Assembly (NCBI GenBank): GCA_026120035.1
Contig: JALRME010000056.1
Location: 62,001 to 126,000 of the forward strand
DNA: 64,000 nucleotides
From: Coleophoma eucalyptorum
Taxonomy: Eukaryota > Ascomycota > Leotiomycetes > Helotiales > Dermateaceae
Reading direction: 5' to 3'
Shown: in pieces, positions 11,785 to 25,269 of the stretch
Layout: every line of letters starts with the position of its first letter
Position numbering within the stretch: the first letter of the stretch is position 1
Made by a program: the position numbers and the translations under genes
The notes under the pieces: generated by a model
The model's database searches: none
What the model was told of the DNA's origin: nothing
What the model saw: only the letters and a program-made list of their open reading frames with translations

Positions 11785-12169
11785 TGAATTGAATTATCCG
11801 GTCCGTGCGAACCTATACAATTATCAATTAGCATTGCTCTGCGTATAATACCGCCGATCATCGCCAAAAGTAGTCGAATTTCAGGTCGTTGTTTTATTCT
11901 CTATGTAAAATAACCGGCTAGTTCATCTTTGCCTTTGTCCTGTCACATGAAGAGAGTATAATCAATAGTATGGATTAATCGAGCTAAAGAAATCTCTGTT
12001 ATAGAGCGTTAACACGCGTAAATTGAATACTGATTTTGACTCTAACTCAAGAATACCAGAACTAAAGGCTATGAATGGAGGCATGTAGCCCAAAACCTAG
12101 AACAAAATACGAAAATACGCGCCAAGACTTTCAACAGGTCCTTGATGCATCGACCAATATCTAGGAAGT
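11785..12169. other. Intergenic; nothing recognised
   Basis: Between the MFS relic and the Cys-rich gene. No further MFS-like helices could be followed upstream of 11784. Confidence 0.5.
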
Positions 12170-12490
12170 TTAAGCACCACCATCATGGCCTCCGTCGTGT
12201 CCTCCGTCGTGTCCTCCATCTCCATCGAACGGGTTCTGCAGGTACTTGTTTTGTGACCCAGGCCCGGATTGGAAGCAGCCACAACATTCAAGTTTAAAGC
12301 ACCCGCTTTCATCTTCGGGATCGCCAGCGCCACCACGTAAACCCACGTTAGTGGCCTGCATCTGTGATTCAGGTTTCTTTCAATGTTTTAGCAGGTGATA
12401 TACTTTGACACGAGTAGGAGCTTCTCTAACAGGCTGTTGGGTGACGGCCTCACTAGCACGGCGGCTATCTATACTAGGCCTGGGAGACAT
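12170..12490 (-). CDS. Small Cys-rich protein with GGHD repeats, 92 aa
   Basis: Two exons: 12490-12404 and 12361-12170, separated by a 42-nt intron (GTATAT...CACAG), phase 0. Exon 1 gives a polar N-terminus (MSPRPSIDSRRASEAVTQQP). Exon 2 starts MQATNVGLRGGAG, followed by a compact Cys cluster CFKLECCGCF and a tail with three GGHD repeats. There is no signal peptide, so it is probably intracellular. The Cys cluster and His/Asp-rich tail could bind metal ions or lipids through palmitoylation, but this is a guess. I do not recognise a named family. Exon 2 can also be read as a stand-alone ORF from its own Met; the splice adds 29 residues that lack other support. Confidence 0.6.
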
Positions 12491-13297
12491 GACACTAGAA
12501 AAATGTTTTGGTATTTGCGGATTGGTTTATGTTGATTCAATAGAATAGAGAGGTCCTCAAGGTCGAGCTTCAATGAAGAATGAAAACTTTGTATTGCTAG
12601 AGTAGAGTAACTCCTAACTAGCTGTGAGGTGAAAACATCTTATTTTATAGTTCTGTTTACAGAATGCTATATTCATTAATAACAAGTATCCGTCGCGTCA
12701 TGGCTGATCACAAGCCGACGAGGTCACGTCAGCACTTTGATATTCAGCTTGCAGAGAGGCTCAGCGAACCTATAGTATGTAAAAAGAGCCACTAGATTCT
12801 TATCTTTGCCCCACAACAGATTTGCAACGCACGTTGATTGGTCTGCTCGTGCTCTAGTATCCTGTATCGTAAGCAGCTTCACCAAAGAACAAGCAGAGGT
12901 TATATTTAAGTGAACAAATTTTAACAAGCCTCAATACGGCCGACGTAATTTGCCTCATAGCCTCACACGAGATTCTTGGCACCATGGGTTTCATGACCAT
13001 ATCTTGGTCGCCACTAGGTTGGACTCGGCCCCAACAATAACTTTGCTTAGGATCTGCTTCAAAATATTACCTTGAAGATAATTACCTTTAGTCACGTACA
13101 CTACATCTGGTCACTCCATTACTTACAGTATTGCAGGTGGGCTACAATACCACCTTCTAACCATCTCACACTATTGCACTGATTGCACTTATAGTAATCA
13201 AAGAGGTATGAGTTTACTTAGTTGAAATAAAGTCGTACCAACCAGCTACTCGTTCTTCCGTGCTGTTAGTCTGTTCTACTCTACTAGTTTGTACTAG
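12491..13297. other. Intergenic; nothing recognised
   Basis: Upstream of the Cys-rich gene and downstream of the ABC transporter. No coding signal was seen. Confidence 0.55.
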
Positions 13298-16200
13298 TTA
13301 TAAGTTATGACTATTCCTATACAGCCTCTTAAAGAGGCCACCCTCTTTCTTTACAAGCTCTAACGGAGGTCCTACCTCTACTAACTGGCCATCGTCGAGC
13401 AATAGTACGACATCGCTATCCATAATGGTGTCTAGACGGTGGGCGACGGTTACGATAGTATGCTCCTTGAACTCTTCTCGGATAAGCTCCTGCATTATCT
13501 CGTCCGTCCGTGTGTCGACACTGCTAGTGGCCTCGTCAAGTAGAACAATCTTGCCACGTGTCTTGCGCATAAGTATAGCGCGCGCAAGTGAGAACAGTTG
13601 CTGCTGGCCCTGTGAGAGCGGTAGAGACTTCATAGTAGCGTCCAGGATGGCAGTGGGAGATGTGTCAGGCTGTAGTACCTGATCGCTGTTGTTCCATACG
13701 CCGCCCATGGCGGCCTCAAGTTCCCGAGTCTGCATACCGGCCGTCTCAGCGCCAGAAGCTCGGGCCTTGAAGATAGACCACAGCCCTACCCTTTTCAGCG
13801 CATGAATAATATCGTTGTCCGAGGTGGCCGAGTCGGTAATATCCAGGTTCTGCCGCACCGTGTCTGTCATAACCAGCATTGGGTCCTGCGGTACGGTGAT
13901 GATCTGCGACCGGACAGCGCTGCGGGGCAGCGTCTGTATGTCGAGATTGTCGATTCGGATAGTGCCAGACTCGATCTCAATCAGGCGCAGCAGGGTGAGC
14001 AACAGTGAGGACTTACCGCTACCGGTGCGACCACAGACTCCCACCTTCATCCCCGCCTCAATTGAGACCGTCAAGTCCCGGAGGACAAGTGAAGGTGGGT
14101 TGTAAGCTGCCGACATGTGCTCGAAGGTGATAGTGCCACGGGCTGGCCAAGCTTGTGGTGGGATGTGAGACTCGCCAGGCTTATCCTCTGGCTGAACGTC
14201 CTTCTCAAAAGCGCGCAGACGCGAGATGGAGCCGAGGGAGGTCTCCATGTTAGTCCAGGATTCGACAAGGCCGAGTAGCAACATGTTTGCCCGCAACACG
14301 ACATTAAGTGCGATACCAATTTGGCCGGCAGTGGTAGTTCCTCTGAAACACACGGCAATGGAGATTACAAGCATGGCCAGGCCAAGCACAGTTAAATCCA
14401 TAACGATGTTGAGCCAACGCTGGAGGCACATTAACAGGTACAGAGCGCGCATGGTTAGATCGAGTTTCTGGACGTTGTTGATAACGAATAGCCGTTGCCA
14501 CCCAAACGCCCGAATGGTGGCGACGCCCTCAAGGGTCTCAAGAAAACTGGAATTAACCAGTGCCTTGGTCTCGAGGTCAAGGAATCTGGCCTGGCGCGAT
14601 GCGGCTAGGTAGGCTTTCTGTACGATGTAGATGACAACAGACGTGAAGGGCAGAGTGAGGACCATGAGCGGCTGTGTAATGCCCAGTAGAATACACTGGG
14701 ATATCAGCTGGAAGAGGAACTGACCGACTGCCAGCAAGGAAGAAGCCAGTCTACCGTCGATCATCTGGATGTCTGCGCTGAATCTGTTCAGGGTCGCGCC
14801 TGTATCGGTGGTTGCAAAGTATGAGTGAGGAGCCTCCATAACGGTACGTAGTAGCCGGGCGTGTAGTGTGTTGCTAGACTGCGGGCCAATGATGAGGAAG
14901 ACGTTGGAAATTGTGGCAATGCTTGCGACTTGCGCTCCAAGTGCTAGTAAAAAGTAAATGGTCGAGTAGTACGACATGTTTTCACTACCGCTTTCCGCCC
15001 ACAACCGCAGCCAGTACGGGACCACACCCAGAATTGTAACATGCAAGGTTAATGAGGCCAGCAGCGCGAGGAGCTTGCGCGAACCGATGGCTCTAAAGTA
15101 GTAACCTGTACAGTTTTAGCGAAATTGTGTTGTACATACGGGAAAGTGGTATGTCTCATACTATAAAGCATGAGATCTCCTGTTTTCCTGGAGATATCTT
15201 GCATACGGCCATTAGACTTCTTCTCCGTAGAAGATTGCCTCGGCATATTATCCTTAGCTTCGGGATGGTCAATCAACTTCTGCGACTCGTAATAGTTCCC
15301 TTTGAGCACGACCTGGCTGATGTAACCAGCTTCAGCCCGTAGGTCATCCCATGTCCCTCGTTCAACGATCTTTCCCTCCTCGCCGAGGACGATGATGTAG
15401 TCTGCCAAGGGTAGATGCTGCGCTGTTGTTCCGTTAGACAGACATATTTCCAAAAAAAAGGCTACAAATAGTAGAAAAGCAATCCCATACTCGCGTGAGT
15501 GATAAGCAGAACCGTGGTACCGAGTTCTTTGAATAAGCCATTGGGTCCGATGAGATTGTTGAAAATGCACGCTTCGGTCTTCGCGTCAAGTGCACTGAGT
15601 ACATCATCAAGGATAATCATGTCTCGATGCGCATATACTGCACGTGCTAGAGCCTATACGTCACACCAATATCAGTGGCTAGTAGAAATCCAAAAGGCAT
15701 GAAAATCGGAGAGTTCACTGCATTACAGGTTCTGAAGGAGCAAATTTCTTACCACTCGCTGCTTCTGTCCGCCCGAGAGTGTGATCCCTCGGCTGCCAAC
15801 GACGGTCTGGTCACCATCAGGCAGCTGAAGCAGGTCCTCTTCCAGATCACACGCAATTAAGACTCGCCTGTACCACACTTGGTCCAGTTTCCTGATATCT
15901 CCAGGTGGGCCTCGGATGTTGTCTTGGATCGTCCCGTTAGTCAACCAGGCTGTCTGCGCACAGTATGCAATCGTGTTCCAGGCAGTCCTGATTGCGCCTT
16001 TGTCGGGAGGTAGATCACCAAGAAGCGCTTTAACAAGAGTTGTTTTACCCGTACCCACTGCTCCTGAGCAGACCACTAGAGACCCCTTCTTTATAATTAT
16101 ACTAATATTTTTCAAAGCTGGATCCGCCATCAAGGCTGGTCGTACGGTCATATCGCCTACGGAGATTGCTATATCGGCATCCTGACTGGTATTTGTCAGC

Positions 16201-18388
16201 ATTGCTAGATTTCGCTGTAGCGAGCAGAACTATTGCTATACCTGTGGCCCCTAGCACTGTTTTCATACTTCTCGAGAACCTCCCGATTATCATGTCGATT
16301 AGGGCTAGTGAGATAGTTCTGTATGCGGTCGAAGAGGGCGATGTAAGATGCCACACTAGGCACAAGGGTAAGTAGGCTGTTAGCAGGGTTTGTGACCATA
16401 TCGATCATAGCTAGAGACGTAAAGATTAAATTCGCATCAATAGACTTGGTGCCGCCTAGTTCGGCTTGGAAAGCATAGACGACAAGAGTCACAACAGGGC
16501 TGAAGATGCTCAACATCGAAGCTACCGAGTATCATAAGATCAGCTTCGGACTAGAACACAGCTAAGACTTGTCACGACATAAAAGGGGCAGATCTCACCG
16601 CTTGCATTAAAGGCCACGACAAGCCAATGGAAGTTAATCATCATTTTAATTTCATGGTCCCGCGCAGCCTGGATCTTGGCTCCCATCCTGTCGACCAGTC
16701 CCATCATTTTGATATTCTTCATAGAGTCGAGACTGGCCTTGGTGATAGATATGCGTGTTTGGGTAGCCATGCTTAGGGACTTTTGACGGTCTGCAATGTG
16801 TGCAGTGACGAACTTGCTAGCTTGAGAAGTTACTAGATCGGTTAGCTAGGTCTAGCGGTGCAGCAATATAGATACAGTAACATACAAGCAACTATCAACA
16901 GAGGCACTATACAAACCCAACCGAGTTCTGTGGCTAATAGATATATGCCGACACCAAGTTCAATTATCTGGGACCATATTTCATGAAAGATAAAACCACA
17001 GAACTGAATCCCTTCAGCATCATTGCTCATCAGTGTCACGGCAACAGAGTCGTCAAAGACTCCGTCCTTAATCGTGAAACAGCGGTTGTGAATAAGCCCA
17101 ACCATTGCCATGCGATTGCTCACACTAAGACGGTCCATACGAATGTCATACATTCCCTTGGCTACCTAGGACAAGCAGAATAGTAAGATATTAGGGTTCC
17201 ACTAGATGCAACGCTGCGACGAGGGAAAGGGGGATACGAGAGGGGACATACAGCCATGCCTGTGTAAATGGAGAAAGTGAGTAGAATCAGCCGAAAGGCT
17301 TCGTTCCTATTCTCTTGTGGCGATAAGTTGCTGCTCACATACGCAATTGTTCGGCTAATTAGAAAGGGCTGGCTATATCGGAAGGCTATGAAGAGGATAC
17401 GAGGAAGAACGACATCGAGGTTTCGGCGCCACAGGCACCTGAACTGGGCGAAAAATAGGCTGAATCGATGCTCTGGCCGTTCTGTACGTCGAGGTTAGCC
17501 TTTCATAACAACGAAAAGACACAGCTAGCGACATGCTTCTATTATCCCATATTTGCTGCATAGATTCTCGTAACTTCATGGCATTGATGCTCGAGGCTAA
17601 AGGCGGCATGTCTTCGGGTGACAGAATCTTAGAATAACCAAGGGCGATGATGTCGTTTACCCACCAGAAGAAAGCGTTGCCAAAAAGTCCAGCCCTCTCT
17701 TCAGGGGCCAGGCCACAGTAGGGCTCGCGCAGTATAGGTGTCTTGTCCTGTGCTTCTAAGACGAGAAGAACAAGCTTGGCTAAGAAGATGGCGAAGGCCA
17801 ACAGAGAAGGGCTGCATACATTCTTCGCGACGTAGAGGAGGCTGATGTGTATTACATCTACGAAGGTCGAACACGCGAGGTAAACTGTCAATATGGTGGA
17901 CGGCGCAACAGACCGGCCATGCTCGAAGAAAGATAGCACACACACCACAGCAGAGGCAACCAAGAAGAGCACTTGATACGCCAACAGCGTGACCTCAGCA
18001 GTCCCGACGATCACAGTAGCAATGTAGGCTAGTTGCAAGGCGAAGAAAATGGATGATACAATCTCCGCTCGAGTTAGTAACCACGTGATACAACTCGAAT
18101 TTGCCTTTCACTAACAAGTTTTACAAGGCCTCGATAATTTGGCACTGTCACGAGCTTCGTACGGTACAGCCCAAAGATCCTGACAGGAGCGCTGATGAGA
18201 AGGAAAATTGATGGCCCAAATAGGAGAAGGCCCTGAAGGATCGCCTCGATATAGCTGTTGTCTAATAGATGCCCTTGAGGTGCAGTGAAGCCGCGTTGTA
18301 TGCGCTCGTCAGCAGGTAGGCAGGGGGGCGCAAACCAGTTGGCCCAAGTCTCGAAGGGTGAGGACCGCTGAACATTGAGATCCGCCAT
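13298..18388 (-). CDS. ABCC-type full ABC transporter (MRP-like multidrug pump)
   Basis: ATP-driven exporter of the ABCC/MRP class. The ten-exon model is 18388-18116, 18062-17537, 17481-17252, 17165-16886, 16832-16599, 16521-16258, 16204-15753, 15653-15491, 15422-15162 and 15105-13298, 1496 aa, the normal length for the class. An N-terminal membrane domain precedes TMD1. NBD1 has Walker A GAVGTGKTT (about residue 649), signature LSGGQKQR and Walker B MIILDDVLSALD. The Asp after the Walker B Asp replaces the catalytic Glu, typical of a degenerate ABCC site 1. NBD2 has GRTGSGKSS (about 1230), a variant signature LSQGQQQ, and IVLLDEATSSVD with the Glu kept. All ten exons stay in phase, which argues for an intact gene. 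The intron at 17536-17482 begins with GC, not GT. The substrate is unknown; metabolite or drug efflux is likely. Confidence 0.9.
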
Positions 18389-20092
18389 GGCGCAGCACCC
18401 CGAATGAGGGCAGTGGCGTAAATAGTATTTTGTTGATATTGACCGGTGAGGATTGTTTGTGGTCGCAAAGCTGTTGGTATATCGTAAGAATCGCTAGCTG
18501 CCATGAAATTTCCCAAGCTTTCTAGAAGATGGCCTAGAGCAGGCTTTAGACTACCTGCGAAGGATGACAATTCGATATCAATTACCAGAATACCTTAAAT
18601 ATGGCACAAACATAATATCAAGATTGAATCTTGTTGCCATCGGTTGGCAAAAGACGGATGTTAACATGAGAAATAGTCAATTCCATCTCCCACTGTACCG
18701 TCCACAGGGTCAGCATCAGCCTTACTATATAGGGCAAGTCACCCGCTCTGGTACAAGCTCGGCGAAGCTAACCATATGAGTCAAATGAATTGAATTGAAC
18801 TATATTATTTTGTTGATGTTTCACTTCAACTATTGTAGCCTCTCCATGTGAAACTAGGTAATCAAGTAATCATCGGTTCTCAAACTCGACTACCTGCGAC
18901 AATCAGAAGAGCTGAGCGGTTGTGAGAACCCTTCCCCAAGGAACTGGAGGTAACAAGGCTAGGCAGGGTGTAGAGCGGGGACACCACAATCGTTGAGTAC
19001 AACGTTGTATCTAATCCTTGGCTTGGCGGAGAAGTTTTCCCTATTACCGAGGGGTTGGAGCTTGGTCCTATGCCAATGGTCTCGCTACGGAGTGTTTTTG
19101 CTTATGGTCTGGTGATCCAACCCCTGTAACAGGCTGGTGATAGTCGTATTTGCCCGTTATCCCACTTAACAATCAAAACATTATTTTATCTAACGAGATT
19201 TTAAGAGCTTTCTTGGTTAATTCCAATATTCCTAGTGGATCTTGGCTTCAGCTGCTAAGGTTAAGTCACATATCAAGCAAATCATCCGCGAAATGTGGAC
19301 TCCGAAATCAAAATTTAAAAATGCTGTACTGACAGCCAAAGAAGCATTGCTCTATGCAGATCAACGCTGGGATCGACCCCGGGGGTATGTGGTAATAAGA
19401 TAGCAGCAGTATCATGAGTTCGTCCAAGTAGCAAACACACTAATTGTTGGCTGCAACCACTCCCACCTATTGGTGCTTGGTGGAAGCAAATGCACTTTGT
19501 AAGCGATGTGCACCCTGGCCGATCATTCCGGAACTGCAACAGTAGGTAGTAGTCTACTATATCTTCTATATTCAACTAGAATAACACCGCCCAGCCCAAT
19601 TGATTAGTCCCGTATGTTACTTACCAACTATAGGCAAGTTATCTCCTTATCAAATGTATTCGTCATGTACGTCCTTTCTGTTGCAACCGGTATCTGCTTT
19701 CCCGTTAAGGCCTTCGCTTAGCGATTCTGCGGGCAGAACAGATAGTGTCCATATCAAGCCGACGGAATAAGCATCCAGCACGGATCCACATAGATAAAGG
19801 TGGAGAACCTGGAGACAGCTACAGTACTGTGCCTTAGTTCACCGTTTAATCCCTGCTGTGCTCGGAGCTTATCATTTCCAACTGAATTCCACATACAGTT
19901 GTACCTTGGTTTACCCTCATCGTACAGCAAGAAGCTCAAGGATGTCGGTCAGTTGTAGATCCAAGCAGATATAACTGAATGACCTGCGTTTGTCTTGTAC
20001 CTTTCCAGTAGATTCAACAACACTTTCTCCACATTGGATCTGTCGGCATCTCCCCATTATCTCGGCCCGCTTCTTGGTCGTATATAATGACA
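18389..20092. other. Long intergenic region between ABC pump and GH20 gene
   Basis: Holds the promoters of two divergent genes. A TATATAA sequence at 20081-20087 lies just before the assumed GH20 start, closer than usual. Scattered ORFs show no family features. Confidence 0.5.
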
Positions 20093-22404
20093 ATGTTTCC
20101 GGCGATAGAGCAGATACGCAATGCACCAGTCCAATTGGTTTGGCAACGAAGTATTGAGATTGGTCAATCCATCATAAGTCTTACCAAGAGTTGCCTTTTC
20201 CTCATTGGGTCAATCCAAGTAATTCTGGGTGGTAAGTGCACACACTCAATTCCTTTCCATACCTAATAAAATCATAGTCACAAATGACCGTTTGGTTGGA
20301 ATTCCTACTGTGCCATTTATCGCGACACCTCATGCATCGAGTTATTCCTTGAAGAATATCAAGTCTATCATCGTAGATTCTAAATATGCAAACTCTGTCA
20401 ACACGGCCGGAGAGACTCTTATTCCTCCAACTCTGCTAGAGTTTGCCACAACTTTTCGTAAGGATGTAGAGTCTAATTGGGGAATGAATCTCGATGTTGT
20501 TCAGGGTACCAAAATGACAGCAAATTCTATCTTCATGACTATCGGTAACAATTCTGGATTTGTGGATGCTGCAGGCCGTTGGACTGGAGAGGCATATGCC
20601 CTTGAAGTTTCTGATGGCATTACTATCACAGGCTCCAGTCCCCTTGGAGCCTGGTGGGCAACACGGTCGATCCTCCAGCAAGCCGTTCTTGGTGATATGG
20701 CCATGCAACAAGGGTATGGCGTTGACTCTCCTAAATGGGCCAATCGGGGTTTTATGGTATATACACCCTCATTTCGTCCTTACTCATTAGTTAATTGGTA
20801 TTAAGATTGATGCCGGTCGTCATTACTACCCTAAGGACTGGATCGTTGAGATGTGCTCTTATCTCTCGTTCTTTAAGCAGAATACATTCCACTTGCATCT
20901 TGACGACAACCTATATAACAATGTTGACATTTACACTCTTGAGCGGTCTAAGGAAATATATGCCGCTTTCCGACTAAACTCAAACAGCGAAGCAGTTTCT
21001 GGTCTATCTCGTCGATATAATGAGTCATACTCTGAAAGTGACTTCGAAGAGATGCAACAAGAGTGTGTGGCCAGGGGTGTCACAATAATCCCAGAATTTG
21101 AGGCACCAGGTCACGCAATGGTCATCACTCAGTGGAAACCAGAAATTGCTCTCTCTGCTGATTTCAGTATGCTTAACATCACCCACCCAGACACCATTCC
21201 AACAATGCAGATTATTTGGAGTACTTTCCTCCCTTGGATCCACAGCAAGACTGTCCACATTGGCGCAGATGAATATGAAAGTGGTTACAGAGACGATTAC
21301 AACTACTTCGTTAACACTATGGCGGACTATATCTATAACGTCTCCGGGAAGGCAATCCGTATTTGGGGTACTTTTCCTCCTAAGACAGGTGAGAGCAACA
21401 TTCAGAAGGCGGTCACAATCCAGCACTGGGAGTATTTTGAGGATAATCCTTTGGCTGATTACATCGATAACAACTACTCCGTCCTCAATTCGGATGATAA
21501 GTTCTACATGGTTGGAAAATGGAGTGGAAGCTATCCCCAAACGATCAACATTACCAGAATTTTCCACGGACAGCAATATGGTGGTCCATATGCACCATGG
21601 GTCTTCGATACTAGCAATGTAACAGACAACCCGTTGCCAAACAATCCTTATGTTCTAGGTCAACTCGCTGCATTATGGAACGATCATGGACCAAACTCCA
21701 CAGTTTTTTCTGAGGCCTATTATTCTATTAGAGATGGTCTCCCGCCTCTAGGCGATAAGCAATGGGGTGGAGATCTTACCGAAGAGGAGTACTATGAGAT
21801 CTTTGAGGCCCTTCACGCTGCTATCCCTGCACAAAACCTTGACAGCGCTATTGCATCCAAGACTAACACAATTCTTAAATATACTGGTGCAAATGGCAGC
21901 AACGTCGAGGATCTGTCAGGAAACGGCTATGATGGTATTATTGTTGGTGACTGCAAGTATACCTCCCAGGGATTTAAATTCAATGGAAATGGATATATTG
22001 AAACACCATTGGTTGCAAAAGGCCGCAACTATACCCTCTCTTTTTCTGTTAATCCCGAGACGAGCTCTCCAGGTACGCTATTCAACAGTTCGCTATCTAC
22101 TTTGTCGGCAGGCAATGGGACTATTAGCAACATCACTTTTATTGCTGGTGGGAATGCATACTCGCTTAATTACTCGCTCCCAGTTGGACAGTGGTCAGAT
22201 GTCAGCGTCATTGGAAGGGATACTGCGACCTACTTCCTTGTGGAAAATAACGGGACACAAAATATGATGGAATTCACAACCAAAATTGGTGTCAACGGCG
22301 AGTACTTTGTATGGGCTGTGATGGCCATTGAAGCCCCACTTACTACAATTGGAGCGGGTTTCAAGGGTCTAATGAAAAACATAACCCTACTTGGCAGCGC
22401 GTGA
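20093..22404 (+). CDS. GH20 beta-N-acetylhexosaminidase with C-terminal LamG-like domain
   Basis: Exo-beta-N-acetylhexosaminidase, releasing terminal GlcNAc or GalNAc by substrate-assisted catalysis. Model: exons 20093-20231, 20278-20756 and 20806-22404, 738 aa; all phases fit. The N-terminal GH20b-type fold ends with GITITGSSPLGAWWATRSILQ. The barrel starts at NRGFMIDAGRHYYP, built across intron 2, and continues with FHLHLDDN. The catalytic Asp-Glu pair is in HIGADEYE (about D361, E362). After about residue 570 a jelly-roll follows (DLSGNGYDG, NGYIETP), like a LamG/concanavalin module. Many N-glycosylation sequons suggest secretion. The 5' exon encodes a hydrophobic stretch (CLFLIGSIQVILG) placed late, more like a signal anchor. 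The start is the weakest part of the model. It is convergent with the GH29 gene. Confidence 0.88.
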
Positions 22405-22721
22405 ACAGACACAGAACATTAACTAAATAACATGATAAACTATTTATGCAGAAGATTATTATAAAGTCTCTAACATATTAAAAATCATCTGAAAGGAATT
22501 TACTTCCCCTTGCTGTAGTCATTTCCATTCTGAGAGTATCCAGGATCGTTTAATTAAAGCTACATTTACGTTACTCCTCATCAATAGTTATAGTTGACTG
22601 AAAGACGAAGCATGATGTAGTCCAATTTTTACAGTTTTCTACGTTATATAATCTATTTAAGAATTTGGATCTATTGAACAAAGTTTAAAACGAGGAAACC
22701 TGATTATTCGTGGTGTCGGGT
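22405..22721. other. Convergent 3' spacer between GH20 and GH29 genes
   Basis: AT-rich spacer between two converging coding ends; presumably holds both polyadenylation sites. Nothing else was seen. Confidence 0.55.
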
Positions 22722-25269
22722 TTAGAAAATGATCTTGAAAACCCACGTCCACTTATCTGCAGCAATAATTTCCTTTGAAACTTTTATTTCAAGAGAACCG
22801 TTTGCCAAGAGCTTGGAAGTAACAGGAGTCCCTGCTAAACTACCACCTATTGTGGTGATCTGATCTCCAGTAACGTAAGGAACAGGGGAATTGATGATGA
22901 TGGTCTCAGTTGGCTCGTCGAGCAAAAAGATGTAGAAAGCATCCAAAGTTTGTGTGAACCGAACTGAGTCACCTTCACCGGGTGTAATGAACCAGTAGGT
23001 TGTGTTATAGATGGCCTCACCATGGGATCGAATCCAGGCGCCTGCTTCCAACAGATTATTCTTTTCAACGGCAACGACGGACCCATCACCTGTAGGTCCA
23101 ATATCAAGGAGTAGATTTCCATTCTTGCTAATGATATCCACGAGACTTGTAACAATAGCAGAAGCATTCATATAGCTTGAGGTAGCTGTAGCCCTGTTGT
23201 ATCCATATGAATATGGATCCATACCAAGGTTCGATTCCCACTTTCTGGCTTGTGGAATGTCTAGTTTTGCGTATTCTGGTGTGTCAAAATCTCCGGGAAT
23301 ACCGCAGCGGTTGTTCATCACTACTTGCCGATTCTGAGATAATGCTGTATTGAACCAAGGTGCTGCAAATTTGACGCTGACATTGGCGCCGCCTAAGTCG
23401 CACCATATGATGTCAGTCCCCATGGCAGCTAATGATTCCATTTGAGGCAGCATAATATCTTGCAAGAAGTCTTCAACTTCTACGAACCCAGTATATGGTA
23501 ATGTTTGGTTGGTGTAAGGATTTGTGGCATTTCCTGTGGATGTTATGTTAGAGTTTGAGGATGTTCTAAAGAAAAGGAAATTTGAGTATTCACTTCCTGG
23601 GAAGCTTCCTTGGCCATATGGACCATATGCAGGGTTAAACCATTCAGGAAGACTAAAATATGTGCCTTTATGAAGTTGAGGTTGATATCGATCCGCAGCA
23701 TCAAACAGTTCCTATGTATTACTCATTCATTAGATGGCCACTTTTCTCAAACCATTAGTTTTAGAAAGTTACCTGTAAGAAATTTCTGTGTGGTGGTTGG
23801 GCAACGGAAGTTCTTAAGGTAGCATTTGCAGAAACATCAAATAAGGCATATCCGTCGTGGTGCTTTGTAGTTTGAACAAAGTAATTGGCACCAGAATCTG
23901 CAAATAAGTTCACCCATTCTTTCGGATCCCAAGCGCTGGCAGTAAACTTATTCATGAACTCATCATAACTATGATGTGGTCCGTAATTATCCAGATTGAA
24001 TTCCCAAGTGCGATCTGATGTATCTGGGCCTGCATTCATGTCCCACCAATACCTGTCGTCATTTTGAGCATATGCGACGTCATAGAACAGTCATGAGAGG
24101 CTTACCATTCCGCATATGTCTCATTTGCTCCAGAATTTCCCCATGCGGGTATGGAGTACAAGCCCCAGTGTATGAAGATACCGTACTTGGCGTTATTAAA
24201 CCAACTCGGGCTCTCATGGCTATAAACCGAGCTGAATGATGCTTCATATGGCACGATCCCAAATGTTGCTTCAAAGTCATAGGTAATATGAGTATTAATA
24301 CCGGAAACTACTACAGTCGCCTTGCCCGTGCTTCCGGCCTCAACAGTTGGAACAACGCCAACATTGACTATCACCTGATCACCGGGACTCAGTCTCTTGA
24401 TTGTCACAGGTTCTACTGTCTTGTATCCGGCAGATTCAACAGAGACTTGCAAATAATTGTCACCTTGAATCCACTCAGATCCTATGTTGTTGATAATGAC
24501 CTCAACAATTTGAATTTTCTCACTGTCACCAATCCACTTTTTGGTAGAGCGTGCCCTTTGAACCGTAATATCGACAATTTTGGTATCTGAGGAAGGCCAC
24601 ATGCTCACGGAAAAAACATGAATTCCTGTTGTTTTATCGGGTAATGTGAGTGATACCAGCTCTTTTGAAGAGTCAAGTTTTGAGCTCACTAAGTATATCA
24701 TCGACTTATTAAAATCAACACCATCTTCTGAATAGTAGAATGGAAATATGATGTCACCACCAAAGAGGTAGTTATACCACCACACTGGAACTAATATAGA
24801 GCTTGAATCAGTACTGCCATCTGTGTAGGTGGCATTCAAGTATCCTTCTGCCAGGGAACCACTTTCTGCAGCGATGAGAAGGTGAGTACTGAAATATTTT
24901 GCAGACGGGACTGAAACTATCTCTCCAGAAGTTCGAATGTTATCATTCCCCGATTCTTTGTACGTGGGGAAGTTGAAGTTAATCCCACTGTATATAAAGC
25001 TCGAGGGCGGCATATAACCGGAGGGGTATCCGCCTAGATGATGCTCATTATAAAACACTCTAAGCTGCGTGCAAGAATAACTAACTCCCTGAGCCATCCA
25101 TATCGGCATCATTAGGTCTAGCAGCAAATGCTCTGTTGTTATAAAGAGAGGAGATGTCTACTGGAATTGCAATGCTTGTGTTGACATCTTGCGCATACTT
25201 GGGATCGAAGAAGACCTGGGTAGAGCGGGTGTATGTCGCAAAGAATTGGGCCAAGGTGCGGAAAAGCAT
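22722..25269 (-). CDS. GH29 alpha-L-fucosidase
   Basis: Retaining alpha-L-fucosidase. Model: exons 25269-25086, 25033-24106, 24052-23773 and 23711-22722, 793 aa, with good splice ends and matching phases. Residues 1-320 form a beta-rich N-terminal region of the fungal kind (NNRAFAARPNDADMDGSG, then GYPSGYMPPSSF after intron 1). The catalytic barrel begins near SWFNNAKYGIFIHWGLYS, with YFVQTTKHHDGYALFD in exon 3 and the nucleophile Asp in IIWCDLGG (about D569). A C-terminal beta-sandwich closes the protein. The likely secretion signal is not evident: the first Met gives MLFRTLAQFFATYTRST, so a short upstream exon may be missing. It faces GH35 across a shared promoter. Possible substrates are Lewis-type or xyloglucan fucose. 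Confidence 0.9.

Noticed and set aside
12097..12336. 79-aa ORF overlapping the Cys-rich gene
   Set aside because: Other frame of the same DNA; lacks the splice fit and the Cys cluster.
21025..21576. Minus-strand 183-aa ORF inside GH20
   Set aside because: Antisense shadow; no domain and no start context.
21098..21622. Plus-strand 174-aa ORF in another frame of GH20
   Set aside because: Frame shadow with low-complexity composition.
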